Source: JAIOYV01 sp964388245 (lineage in GTDB: Bacteria; Bacteroidota; Bacteroidia; Bacteroidales; M50B96). Taken from it: 7,187 nt of DNA. This document shows positions 1 through 6,437 of the stretch, one piece after another. The stretch is from assembly GCA_964388245.1 (NCBI GenBank), contig CAYLZH010000249.1, positions 1-7,187 on the forward strand. The letters are read 5' to 3'. A model generated the notes under the pieces. It was given only the letters and a program-made list of their open reading frames with translations. It was not told the DNA's origin and made no database searches. The first letter of the stretch is position 1. The number at the start of each line of letters is the position of its first letter. Position numbers and translations under genes: made by a program.

Positions 1-738
1 AATCTGTCTCAGTATCAATTTGAAACAGGAAATGCGTTTAATTCAATATGCGCTGATCCGATGTTTGTGAATGTAAAAAACTATAATTTTCATCTGAAAG
101 ATGGCGCTCCTGGCATTGACTCCGGGATTGGTATTGATGAAAGATTTGATTTTAATGGATCAAAAATCCCGTCAGATGACCCACCCGATTTGGGCTGTTT
201 CGAAACGCAATCTCAAGATTCCTTGCCTGGCTCTGACAATACGTTTGACAGCCAACATATTGAAATTCACAGAGGTTGGAATATAATATCAACTTATATT
301 GTTCCGACATCAGTTCATGTGGATAAGATTTTCAGTGAAAATTTATCGAATGTAATTCTTATAAAAGATGAAAATGGTAAGGCTTACTGGCCCGAATTAA
401 ATATTAAGCAATTAGAAACCATCGGAGCCGGCAAAGCCTATCTTATTAAAAGTTCTCAACCGTTCGCCCTTGAAATTGAGGGGAAGATTCTTAATTGTAG
501 CAACACACCTTGTTACATTCCAAGAGGGAATAGCATGTTAGGCTATCCATGTAAAGAATCTGTGTTAATTTCTGACTTGTTTAATTCGAAAAGTGGAGAT
601 GTAAAATTAATCAGAGATGAATCAGGCAGGATTTTTTGGCCTTCCTTTAATATCGACGAAATAGAATTTCTTCGGGCAGGTGAAGGATATTGCATATATA
701 TGAACGAAAGTAAATGCTTGTCTTTTTCCGGGAGATGA
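1..738 (+). CDS. Secreted parallel beta-helix protein, C-terminal part (5' end outside window)
   Basis: The reading frame is open to the left edge, so the gene starts upstream; 245 C-terminal residues are visible. Residues about 19-68 resemble the last turn and cap of right-handed parallel beta-helix proteins: DPMFVN, then NFHLKDGAPGIDSG, then DFNG and DLGCFE (family pattern 'DPxF...yhL...SPaIDxG...D.GafE'). After a Ser/Asp-rich linker come two copies of one domain, about residues 91-161 and 174-245. Each has an RG(W)N opening, a hydrophobic strand, an acidic IF/LF segment, 'IKDENGKAYWP' or 'IRDESGRIFWP', and a GxGK/GY strand near the end. This duplicated tail occurs on exported Bacteroidota proteins (known from memory, not searched). 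I see no clear type IX sorting domain; the protein ends at SFSGR. A surface or secreted role in binding or degrading polymers is likely for beta-helix proteins, but the substrate cannot be told. The internal ATG at 61 is not the real start. Confidence 0.8.
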   Translation, partial: NLSQYQFETGNAFNSICADPMFVNVKNYNFHLKDGAPGIDSGIGIDERFDFNGSKIPSDDPPDLGCFETQSQDSLPGSDNTFDSQHIEIHRGWNIISTYIVPTSVHVDKIFSENLSNVILIKDENGKAYWPELNIKQLETIGAGKAYLIKSSQPFALEIEGKILNCSNTPCYIPRGNSMLGYPCKESVLISDLFNSKSGDVKLIRDESGRIFWPSFNIDEIEFLRAGEGYCIYMNESKCLSFSGR

Positions 739-781
739 TAAAATTGGTTTCTTTAATAAAATGTGCGAAATTTGTTTAGTA

Positions 782-811
782 AAATTTCAACCAATGAAAA
801 TTGGTTAATTT
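782..811 (+). other. AT-rich hairpin with GAAA tetraloop in the 3' untranslated region
   Basis: AAATT (782-786) pairs with AATTT (807-811), and AACCAAT (789-795) pairs with ATTGGTT (800-806) around a GAAA loop, leaving a two-base bulge (TC, 787-788). No T-tract follows, so it is not a convincing terminator. It may protect the 3' end of the upstream mRNA. The sequence AAAATTGGTT also occurs at 740-749, just after the stop codon, and could compete for the same AACCAAT strand. Function unknown. Confidence 0.35.
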
Positions 812-912
812 CATGGTTATGGGGGTGAATTTCAGTTTTGAATTGAATTTCTTTATATTCTGAATTCATGTTCGAGATAAAGTTCACCCGGTTAATTATT
901 TAAGTGAAGATA

Positions 913-950
913 GGAAGCAGGTTTTGGTCGACCTGCTTCCGTATTTTATT
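913..950 (+). terminator. Intrinsic terminator after the beta-helix gene
   Basis: A perfect 10-bp stem, GGAAGCAGGT (913-922) with ACCTGCTTCC (931-940), encloses an 8-base loop and is followed by the T-rich GTATTTTATTT. It is the only strong GC-containing hairpin in the 345-base gap. It most simply ends transcription of the gene stopping at 738, leaving a 3' untranslated region of about 175 bases, and insulates the rplY promoter just downstream. On the minus strand the bases after the hairpin are less T-rich, so the plus-strand direction is favoured. Confidence 0.75.
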
Positions 951-968
951 TCCAGGCCATTTTTCCTG

Positions 969-998
969 TTGAAATAATTATTGATAGTTGTATATTTG
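969..998 (+). promoter_or_regulatory. Bacteroidota-type promoter of the rplY-pth operon
   Basis: TTG at 969-971 (-33 element) is followed after 19 bases by TATATTTG at 991-998, a perfect match to the -7 consensus TAnnTTTG used by the primary sigma factor of this phylum. Transcription would start near 1003-1006, giving a leader of about 80 bases. The leader can form a weak stem, GGAATT 1032-1037 with AATTCC 1055-1060. Confidence 0.7.
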
Positions 999-1083
999 CA
1001 GGCTCAAAAAAATTTGTTGAACGTGTGATGGGGAATTTCAAATTCAGTAATGATAATTCCAAGTAGCACAAAAATTTAAGTAA

Positions 1084-1707
1084 ATGAAAACAATTGCAAT
1101 TAGTGGAAAGAGTCGTGAAAATGTTGGTAAATTAAACACAAAAATGCTGCGAAAAATGGATCATGTTCCTTGTGTTATGTACGGGGGCGAAGAAGTAGCT
1201 CATTTTTCAGCACCAACAAACGACTTCAGGCATTTAGTGTATACACCACATGTCTATTTGGTCGATTTAGAGATTGATGGTAAAAAACACATGGCTATTT
1301 TGAAGGATATCCAGTTTCATCCTGTAACCGATAAAATACTTCACATCGACTTTCTTGAGATTTTTGAAGGTAAGCATGTCAATATTGCTGTTCCGGTTCA
1401 ACTTCATGGATTGGCCGAAGGTGTTAAGCAAGGGGGTAAGCAAACTCTTGAACATAGGCGTTTAAAAGTTCGTGCATTACCAAAAGATCTACCCGATCAG
1501 TTGGATATCGATGTAACAAATCTATTTTTAGGAAAAAGTATAAAAGTAGGCGAACTTACCTTTGATAACCTTGAGTTATTAGATCCTAAGAACTATGTAG
1601 TTGTTTCAGTTAAATTAACCAGGGCAGCACGAGGTATGGCTGATGACGATGAAGAAGAGGCTGAAGGCGAAGGTGCAAGTGAAGATACACAAGAAGCCAC
1701 AGAATAA
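1084..1707 (+). CDS. rplY: 50S ribosomal protein L25/general stress protein Ctc
   Basis: This 207-residue protein is the long (TL5/Ctc) form of ribosomal protein L25, which binds 5S rRNA in the central protuberance of the large subunit. Residues 1-92 form the L25 domain: MKTIAISGKSRENVGK at the start, VPCVMYGGEE near 28-37, and the signature ILKDIQFHPVTDKILHIDF at 72-90. Residues about 95-178 form the beta-rich C-terminal TL5 domain. The last 23 residues are a low-complexity acidic tail (DDDEEEAEGEG), as in many long L25 proteins. The ATG at 1084 fits the family N-terminus; the bases upstream are A-rich with no Shine-Dalgarno, normal for Bacteroidota. It is followed 23 bases later by pth, a widespread pairing, so the two are very likely co-transcribed from the promoter at 969-998. 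The frequent upstream partner prs is absent here. Confidence 0.96.
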   Translation: MKTIAISGKSRENVGKLNTKMLRKMDHVPCVMYGGEEVAHFSAPTNDFRHLVYTPHVYLVDLEIDGKKHMAILKDIQFHPVTDKILHIDFLEIFEGKHVNIAVPVQLHGLAEGVKQGGKQTLEHRRLKVRALPKDLPDQLDIDVTNLFLGKSIKVGELTFDNLELLDPKNYVVVSVKLTRAARGMADDDEEEAEGEGASEDTQEATE

Positions 1708-1730
1708 TAAATTATTAGAAGTATAGAAAA

Positions 1731-2294
1731 TTGAAATTTCTGATAGTGGGTCTTGGCAATATTGGCCCGGAATACCACAATACCAGACATAATATAGGAT
1801 TTACAATATTGGATGCTTTAGCTGAGGCATCCAATATTTCTTTTAGCTCGAAACGATATGCGTGGCATAGTACGTTACGGTTTAAGGGAAGACAATTAAT
1901 ATTTATAAAACCAAGCACTTATGTCAATCTTAGCGGAAAGGCTGTAAACTATTGGATGCAAAAAGAAAAAATCCCGGTCGATAAGGTTCTTGTCGTTCTC
2001 GACGATCTGGCATTACCATTCGGTACTTTGCGGTTAAAATCAAAAGGGAGCGATGGAGGCCATAATGGCCTTAAAAGCATCAATCAAATTATCGGCACAA
2101 ATAATTACGCGCGGCTTCGATTTGGAATTGGGAATGAATTTGGAACCGGACAACAAGTCGATTATGTTCTTGGGGAATGGTCGCATGAGGAACACAGGCA
2201 ATTATCTGAACGAACCGATCGTGCAGGTGAAATGATTAAAGCATTTGTGTCAATAGGGGTTCAACAAACAATGAATCAATTCAATAATAGCTAA
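1731..2294 (+). CDS. pth: Peptidyl-tRNA hydrolase (Pth1 family)
   Basis: The 187-residue enzyme cleaves the ester bond of peptidyl-tRNAs that drop off ribosomes, recycling tRNA in the cytoplasm. Active-site residues are all visible: Asn10 in KFLIVGLGN, catalytic His20 in TRHNIGF, Asn66 in PSTYVNLSG, Asp91 in LDDLALPFG and Asn112 in GGHNGLKS (equivalent to E. coli Asn10, His20, Asn68, Asp93, Asn114). Length is normal for the family. The start is a TTG at 1731: translation from it gives MKFLIVGLGN, which matches the conserved N-terminus exactly, no in-frame ATG lies close upstream, and any later start would remove Asn10 or His20. It is the second gene of the rplY-pth operon. The gene downstream is convergent, with 85 bases between the stops and no strong terminator. 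Confidence 0.96.
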   Translation: MKFLIVGLGNIGPEYHNTRHNIGFTILDALAEASNISFSSKRYAWHSTLRFKGRQLIFIKPSTYVNLSGKAVNYWMQKEKIPVDKVLVVLDDLALPFGTLRLKSKGSDGGHNGLKSINQIIGTNNYARLRFGIGNEFGTGQQVDYVLGEWSHEEHRQLSERTDRAGEMIKAFVSIGVQQTMNQFNNS

Positions 2295-2379
2295 GCATTA
2301 ATTTCAAATTAACCGACTGCTTGTAGTATACAATGAAATCGAGAATGATTTTATGCAACAGCTGAATTCCAAATAAAGT

Positions 2380-4788
2380 CTACTTACAAACCTTACAGTA
2401 TTGTGATTTAACATCCGGGTTTTCCAGTACCCTGTACGACAGATGCTCTCCGTCAAACAACTGGCAATATCGTTTCTTGTTCAAATCGCTTGCCTTGACC
2501 ATGGCCTTTTCGAATTTCGAAGAAAAGAATTTGATTTCAGAAATAGAACATAATGAAATATAGGTAAATAAAAGTTCTTCGTCAACTTTTGTATCCTCAA
2601 CAAATATTTCTAAAATCCGCGAGGCAAATCGATAATCGCCATGATTAATAAAAAGATATGCAAGTTCTAAAGAATTTTTCCATGACGATACTTCGAGATT
2701 AACCAGGTTTTTAATGCGATCGAGGCTTTCAAACAATTTTTCAGGTGCCTGGTCTAAAGTATCGAGGGCTGCAATAACTTTAAACTGATATTCGAGATTG
2801 AGCGCATCAATGGTGGCTTTACTTATTGTTGAATTATAGAGCTTGTCGATTGTGCTTTGTCGTTTATAAATTTCATAATCATCGCCAACTTTTCCCATTT
2901 TCACCTGACAAGCAAGTAAATTGTATTTTATGTAAGGATTACTTGGATCGAGTTTGTTGAGTTCCTTAACCGATTTGTAGAATAAATCATTGTCGATAAT
3001 GCCGGCACGCAACTGTAACCATAATTTATTCATTAAAAGCCCTGCGAATTTCGATTCCAGTGGTATTCGTTGTTCTATGATCGCATTTTTGTCGTATCTT
3101 TTGTCGAGAACTGTCTTAAATATAAATTTCTGAATGGCAAGAGCAAGAGGCAGGTCTGCCTTTTCGATGGCTTTGTTGAAAAGAAACAGAACATATTGTT
3201 GTTCCTTTTCGCCTCTTAAATCGTACATTACACGTAATTGAATTGTAGCAAACCGGTGCTTATCGAAAATCGGCTCCAATTGATCATACATATTATTATC
3301 GCGGATATATCGGAGTGCATCATTGAATCCCATAAATGCCAATGATTCGAATTCAGTTCCAATAACATCATTTCGAAAGAGGCTCCAGCTATTCGATGTA
3401 ATAATATCTGATTGAATATTCTCCTCTTGTGTCTCTTTAATAGCTTCAAGTATATCTTCAGCCCGTTTGTGGTTCTGAATCATATCGCGGTTACTTGAAG
3501 CTTCGAGCGAAGAATAGACTGCAATATTGGCTTCCTTAATTACATATGGAGGTGCATTGATCTCGTTTACACAAGGTTTTACATCGTCGAAAGTGAAATT
3601 GCTCTTTCCCCGGGTGTAAGGAATACGAAGAATAAATTCATCTTCGGCGGTTTTAGGAATAAAATGGATTTTTGAATTAATTGTAACTGTATCGGCCAGC
3701 ATTTTTACTTCTTTGAAAGGTTTTGCGCCTCCATCGCTTAAAAATGCCTGTGGCAAGGCTGTGCAAAAGCTTTTATCTTTTATCAGGACAAGGTTTAATT
3801 CATAATCTTTCTGTATGTCTTCCGGTAGTTCGGCAAGTTCAACTTTTAGTTTTCTTCTTGATTCAGGTTCGTCGTATTCGTTGTAATCGTAGATTTTATT
3901 GGCATATAGCGGTTTTGTTAAGATACCCCGGTTTGGTAATTCAAAATCGACAATATTAGAACCGTTGCAAAGATATTGTTCTCGCTGTATTATGTCTACT
4001 GCTAATCCATCCCGGCTATCGCGCTTTATAATTCGCTTAAATTCTTTAAGATCATCAGTTTTAAAATAGATATATCCTTCTTTTACAGATAAACCATCCT
4101 GAAGTTTATTGAGCTTAAACCTGTCGATTTTACTGCAAATCCTGTCGTCGCGGCCAATTAATCCATATGATTTTGTGGTAATCGGTATTTCAAGGTCATC
4201 GATAAGTTCTGCTCCAGGATTAAAAGTGAAATAGTTTCCAAAAATTATTGAAATATAAACCTTTCTTCCCCTGTCGCCCAAACAGATACCTACTCCAACA
4301 AAATGAAAAGCGGGGTTTAGTAATTTCAGGGAGTACTTCTTGCTTTCGGCCCAGCGTGTTACGGTTTCTAATGCTAATTCACTGTAAGGGAAATAGTCGG
4401 CTCCTTTTCTTACCGACATCCGTGAGACTAATTCGGTAGCATGTGAGGTGCCTCCGTAATCAATAACAAGGTCCGGTGTCTCACCCGGATCATATATTTT
4501 GTTAGCTTCATCATCAGCCAATCCTTCGGCTTGTTCTTTTGCCGCCTGTGTAAGGATCCGCTCGGCTGTGAGTTCTTCTACATTTTGTTTTCGTCTTTCT
4601 TTATTGATCTCGACCAAAATTAAATGTTGCATAAGCGATGCATTAAACTGATCGATATCAATGACACGGTCGAAGTTTTGCAGATCGTCGGTATTATATG
4701 TAACCGGATCTTGTGATAAACCTGAAAGTGGAAGAATAACAACAAGCGAAATAAAAATCTTTATTGCCTTGAACACCTTTTTATCCAT
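2380..4788 (-). CDS. Exported CAP (SCP/PR1)-domain protein with helical TPR-like C-terminal half
   Basis: This 802-residue protein starts with a signal peptide (MDKKVFKAIKI, a hydrophobic core, and probable cleavage near LSGLS-Q at 25/26), so it should be periplasmic or secreted; there is no lipobox cysteine. Residues about 50-190 look like a CAP/SCP domain: an initial helix ILVEINKERRKQNVEEL, a second helix LTQAAKEQAEGLA, a Glu-containing SHATELVSR segment where the family has its GEN-like motif, a Trp helix TRWAESKKYS, and the hallmark NPAFHFVGVGICL followed by VYISIIFGNYF. The first CAP histidine seems replaced (AKEQAEGLA), so metal or cavity chemistry may be altered. Residues about 195-430 are a beta-rich middle region of unknown fold. 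Residues about 440-770 are mostly amphipathic helices of TPR-like character (for example NKLDPSNPYIKYNLLACQVKMG). The protein ends in YCKVCK, a CxxC at 798-801. It has its own transcription unit, convergent with pth and divergent from the sensor kinase. Function unknown. Confidence 0.82.
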   Translation of the reverse strand: MDKKVFKAIKIFISLVVILPLSGLSQDPVTYNTDDLQNFDRVIDIDQFNASLMQHLILVEINKERRKQNVEELTAERILTQAAKEQAEGLADDEANKIYDPGETPDLVIDYGGTSHATELVSRMSVRKGADYFPYSELALETVTRWAESKKYSLKLLNPAFHFVGVGICLGDRGRKVYISIIFGNYFTFNPGAELIDDLEIPITTKSYGLIGRDDRICSKIDRFKLNKLQDGLSVKEGYIYFKTDDLKEFKRIIKRDSRDGLAVDIIQREQYLCNGSNIVDFELPNRGILTKPLYANKIYDYNEYDEPESRRKLKVELAELPEDIQKDYELNLVLIKDKSFCTALPQAFLSDGGAKPFKEVKMLADTVTINSKIHFIPKTAEDEFILRIPYTRGKSNFTFDDVKPCVNEINAPPYVIKEANIAVYSSLEASSNRDMIQNHKRAEDILEAIKETQEENIQSDIITSNSWSLFRNDVIGTEFESLAFMGFNDALRYIRDNNMYDQLEPIFDKHRFATIQLRVMYDLRGEKEQQYVLFLFNKAIEKADLPLALAIQKFIFKTVLDKRYDKNAIIEQRIPLESKFAGLLMNKLWLQLRAGIIDNDLFYKSVKELNKLDPSNPYIKYNLLACQVKMGKVGDDYEIYKRQSTIDKLYNSTISKATIDALNLEYQFKVIAALDTLDQAPEKLFESLDRIKNLVNLEVSSWKNSLELAYLFINHGDYRFASRILEIFVEDTKVDEELLFTYISLCSISEIKFFSSKFEKAMVKASDLNKKRYCQLFDGEHLSYRVLENPDVKSQYCKVCK

Positions 4789-4968
4789 AAGCTTATTCCA
4801 TTTGTTATGACTAAATGTCCACAGAATGAATAAGTAATCGAACTCTATTCAATTTTCCCTGTGTCCTAATTTATCATAAAAAGTTTTGCGACAATTTAAC
4901 AATTTAAACGGATTTAAAAAAGTCTTAGCCTAATATTTTAAAACATAAGATTTTGTTGAGCTAATTTA

Positions 4969-5001
4969 TTAAACTACTGTTGTTTGTGTTAAACTATTGT
5001 T
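4969..5001 (+). repeat. Phased direct repeat, candidate response-regulator operator
   Basis: TTAAACTACTGTT (4969-4981) and TTAAACTATTGTT (4989-5001) match at 12 of 13 positions and are offset by exactly 20 bases, close to two helical turns. They lie upstream of the -7 box at 5032-5039, roughly -76 to -44 from the predicted start. OmpR-family regulators usually bind direct repeats on one face of the helix, so autoregulation by the regulator encoded at 6438-7139 is a reasonable inference. A third TTAAAC lies at 4904-4909. Confidence 0.5.
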
Positions 5002-5031
5002 AATGGTCGGGAGGTTCATAATTTCAACATG

Positions 5032-5039
5032 TAAATTTG
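5032..5039 (+). promoter_or_regulatory. -7 promoter element of the two-component operon
   Basis: TAAATTTG matches the Bacteroidota -7 consensus TAnnTTTG perfectly. The expected position for the -33 TTG (about 5010-5013) reads GGGA, so the -33 element is missing. This would fit a promoter that needs an activator bound at the repeats just upstream. Transcription would begin near 5044-5046. Confidence 0.5.
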
Positions 5040-5048
5040 CACAACCAT

Positions 5049-5089
5049 AATGAATTACCTGTTTGTATTGCTTACCAGCGCAATTCATT
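5049..5089 (+). promoter_or_regulatory. Hairpin at the start of the kinase mRNA leader
   Basis: AATGAATT (5049-5056) pairs perfectly with AATTCATT (5082-5089) across a 25-base loop. It would lie within a few bases of the predicted transcript start and would enclose the ATG at 5050. It could stabilise the 5' end or limit access to that ATG. AT-rich and only 8 bp, so of modest strength. Confidence 0.3.
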
Positions 5090-5146
5090 TAGAATCAGAT
5101 TGGGGGCATTATATTATTGCCGGGGACATCAATAAAGCTTTTTACT

Positions 5147-6415
5147 GTGAAAAAGAACACGATTAAAATAATTATCATCCTCACTTCAATTTCATTATTA
5201 GGATTAATTGGTACTCAGCTTTTTTGGATAAAAAATGCTGTAACCCTTTCCGAAAAACATTTCGATCACCGTGTTACTCTTGCATTGAAAGAAGTTCTCG
5301 ATCAAATTGAGAAAATTAATCCTAAGCCGGAGTCAGAATCTACTGACACAATTGTATGCCGGAACATTAAACATACAGTTTACGACCTGATTGATAATGT
5401 AATGCTGGATTCATTGCTTACTCAACATTTTGATTACCATTGTGTCGATACGAATTATATGTACCGGATTGTCAGGTGTTGTGATACTGAAAATAATCAA
5501 AGCGATATCAATAAAATCCGTAGCGATAAATTTTCAGTTAATGTGCATAAGGCTTGTTTGTCGTGTATTTGGGAAAAGGAATGTTACAACCTTGTAGTTA
5601 GTTTCCCTGATAAACGCAAGTTTGTGCTGCTCGATATGTCAATCTGGATGATATTCTCAATAATATTTCTATTGATTGTCATTTTCAGCTTTTCTTTTAT
5701 TGTTAGTACGATCATCAAGCAGAAAAAACTTTCTGAGATGAAAAACGATTTTATCAACAACATGACCCATGAACTTAAAACACCTATATCGACGATATCA
5801 ATGGCAAGTGAGGTTTTATTGAATTCTGCGACAAGAACAACTGAAAGGGTGGAAAAATATTCAAATATCATTTATGAAGAAAATCAAAGGCTGCGCAATC
5901 AGGTCGAGAAAGTTCTGCAAATGGCCGTTATGGATAAAGGGGAATTAAAGCTGAACCTTGTCGACACCGATTTACACAAGTTAATAAAAGACACTACTAA
6001 TAACCTGTGTCTTGAGCATTGTGAAAAACCTGTATCTCTAAATTTTGATCTTCGGGCCAATAGCTATGAAACAAAGGTCGATGTAATGCATATGCGAAAC
6101 ATTATCTCAAATCTTGTCGATAATGCCTATAAATATTCACCGGAAAAACCGGAAATATCTATATCGACAACCAACATGAATAATAGTATATTAATATCGG
6201 TTGAAGACAGGGGCATTGGCATGAACAGTGAAACACAAAACCAAATTTTTGATAAATTTTACCGTTTGCCAACCGGCGACATACACGATGTAAAAGGATT
6301 TGGGATAGGCTTATACTATGTTAAAAATATGGTTGAGTTACACGGAGGGGGTATTAATGTTGAAAGTGAATTGAACAAAGGCAGTAAATTTTTTGTATAT
6401 TTACCACTCACATAG
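5147..6415 (+). CDS. Membrane sensor histidine kinase with cysteine-rich periplasmic domain (RprX-like)
   Basis: From the GTG at 5147 this is a 422-residue sensor kinase; an in-frame TTG at 5117 would add ten residues. The GTG is preferred because it gives the KKNTIKIIIIL start that leads directly into the first membrane helix (about 6-28). A periplasmic domain (about 29-163) follows, with seven cysteines at 71, 99, 111, 112, 137, 140 and 146, including CLSC. A second membrane helix spans about 165-190. The cytoplasmic part is complete: H-box NDFINNMTHELKTPIST with phosphoacceptor His208, N-box NLVDNAYKYSPE (Asn322, Asn326), G1 box DRGIGM (354-359), F-box FDKFYR and G2 box GFGIGLYYVK. There is no HAMP or PAS domain. 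It should autophosphorylate on His208 and pass phosphate to the regulator encoded 22 bases downstream. The resemblance to Bacteroides RprX-type kinases is from memory; the signal is unknown, but the cysteines suggest redox or metal sensing. Confidence 0.93.
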   Translation: MKKNTIKIIIILTSISLLGLIGTQLFWIKNAVTLSEKHFDHRVTLALKEVLDQIEKINPKPESESTDTIVCRNIKHTVYDLIDNVMLDSLLTQHFDYHCVDTNYMYRIVRCCDTENNQSDINKIRSDKFSVNVHKACLSCIWEKECYNLVVSFPDKRKFVLLDMSIWMIFSIIFLLIVIFSFSFIVSTIIKQKKLSEMKNDFINNMTHELKTPISTISMASEVLLNSATRTTERVEKYSNIIYEENQRLRNQVEKVLQMAVMDKGELKLNLVDTDLHKLIKDTTNNLCLEHCEKPVSLNFDLRANSYETKVDVMHMRNIISNLVDNAYKYSPEKPEISISTTNMNNSILISVEDRGIGMNSETQNQIFDKFYRLPTGDIHDVKGFGIGLYYVKNMVELHGGGINVESELNKGSKFFVYLPLT

Positions 6416-6437
6416 TTTGAATTAAACTTTGGACGGA

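Larger units (their letters stand above)
739..1083. other. 345-base non-coding gap between beta-helix gene and rplY
   Basis: The gap holds the GAAA hairpin, a set of mutually exclusive pairings between 823 and 889 (GGGTGAA 823-829 with TTCACCC 883-889; or TGAATTTCAG 826-835 with CTGAATTCA 860-868, one bulge), the 913-950 terminator, the rplY promoter and its leader. I find no tRNA and no credible protein-coding gene. A 12-codon ORF at 1028-1066 sits in the rplY leader and looks incidental. Confidence 0.6.
4789..5146. other. Divergent intergenic control region between CAP gene and two-component operon
   Basis: This AT-rich region of about 358 bases separates two divergently transcribed genes. 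It contains a tandem ACAATTTA pair (4891-4906), a phased 13-base direct repeat (4969-5001), a consensus -7 box toward the kinase (5032-5039), an early-leader hairpin (5049-5089) and a possible short ORF (5050-5166). For the minus-strand CAP gene I found no consensus -7 box: there is no CAAAnnTA on the plus strand here. Its promoter is therefore weak, non-canonical or controlled. No other gene is visible. Confidence 0.6.

Noticed and set aside
61..63. ATG as start of the beta-helix protein
   Set aside because: The frame is open to the window edge and the upstream residues continue a beta-helix pattern; the ATG is the Met of the DPMFVN motif.
1028..1066. 12-codon ORF in the rplY leader as a gene
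   Set aside because: Too short, no family pattern, and easily explained by chance.
1593..1790. Minus-strand ORF with a serine-rich run opposite the end of rplY
   Set aside because: It is the mirror of the acidic GAA/GAT-rich L25 tail on the other strand and resembles no protein family.
2295..2379. Possible bidirectional terminator between the convergent pth and CAP genes (TTAATTTCAAATTAA palindrome at 2298-2312; TGAAATC/GATTTTA stem at 2334-2353)
   Set aside because: Both stems are almost purely A-T, short, and lack a following T-tract on either strand, so I do not call a terminator.
4940..4947. TATGTTTT on the minus strand as the -7 box of the CAP gene
   Set aside because: It differs from TAnnTTTG at the last base and has no TTG at the proper distance upstream, so the promoter is left uncalled.
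5584..5871. 95-codon minus-strand ORF inside the histidine kinase gene
   Set aside because: The plus-strand frame carries the second membrane helix and the H-box, so this is a shadow frame.
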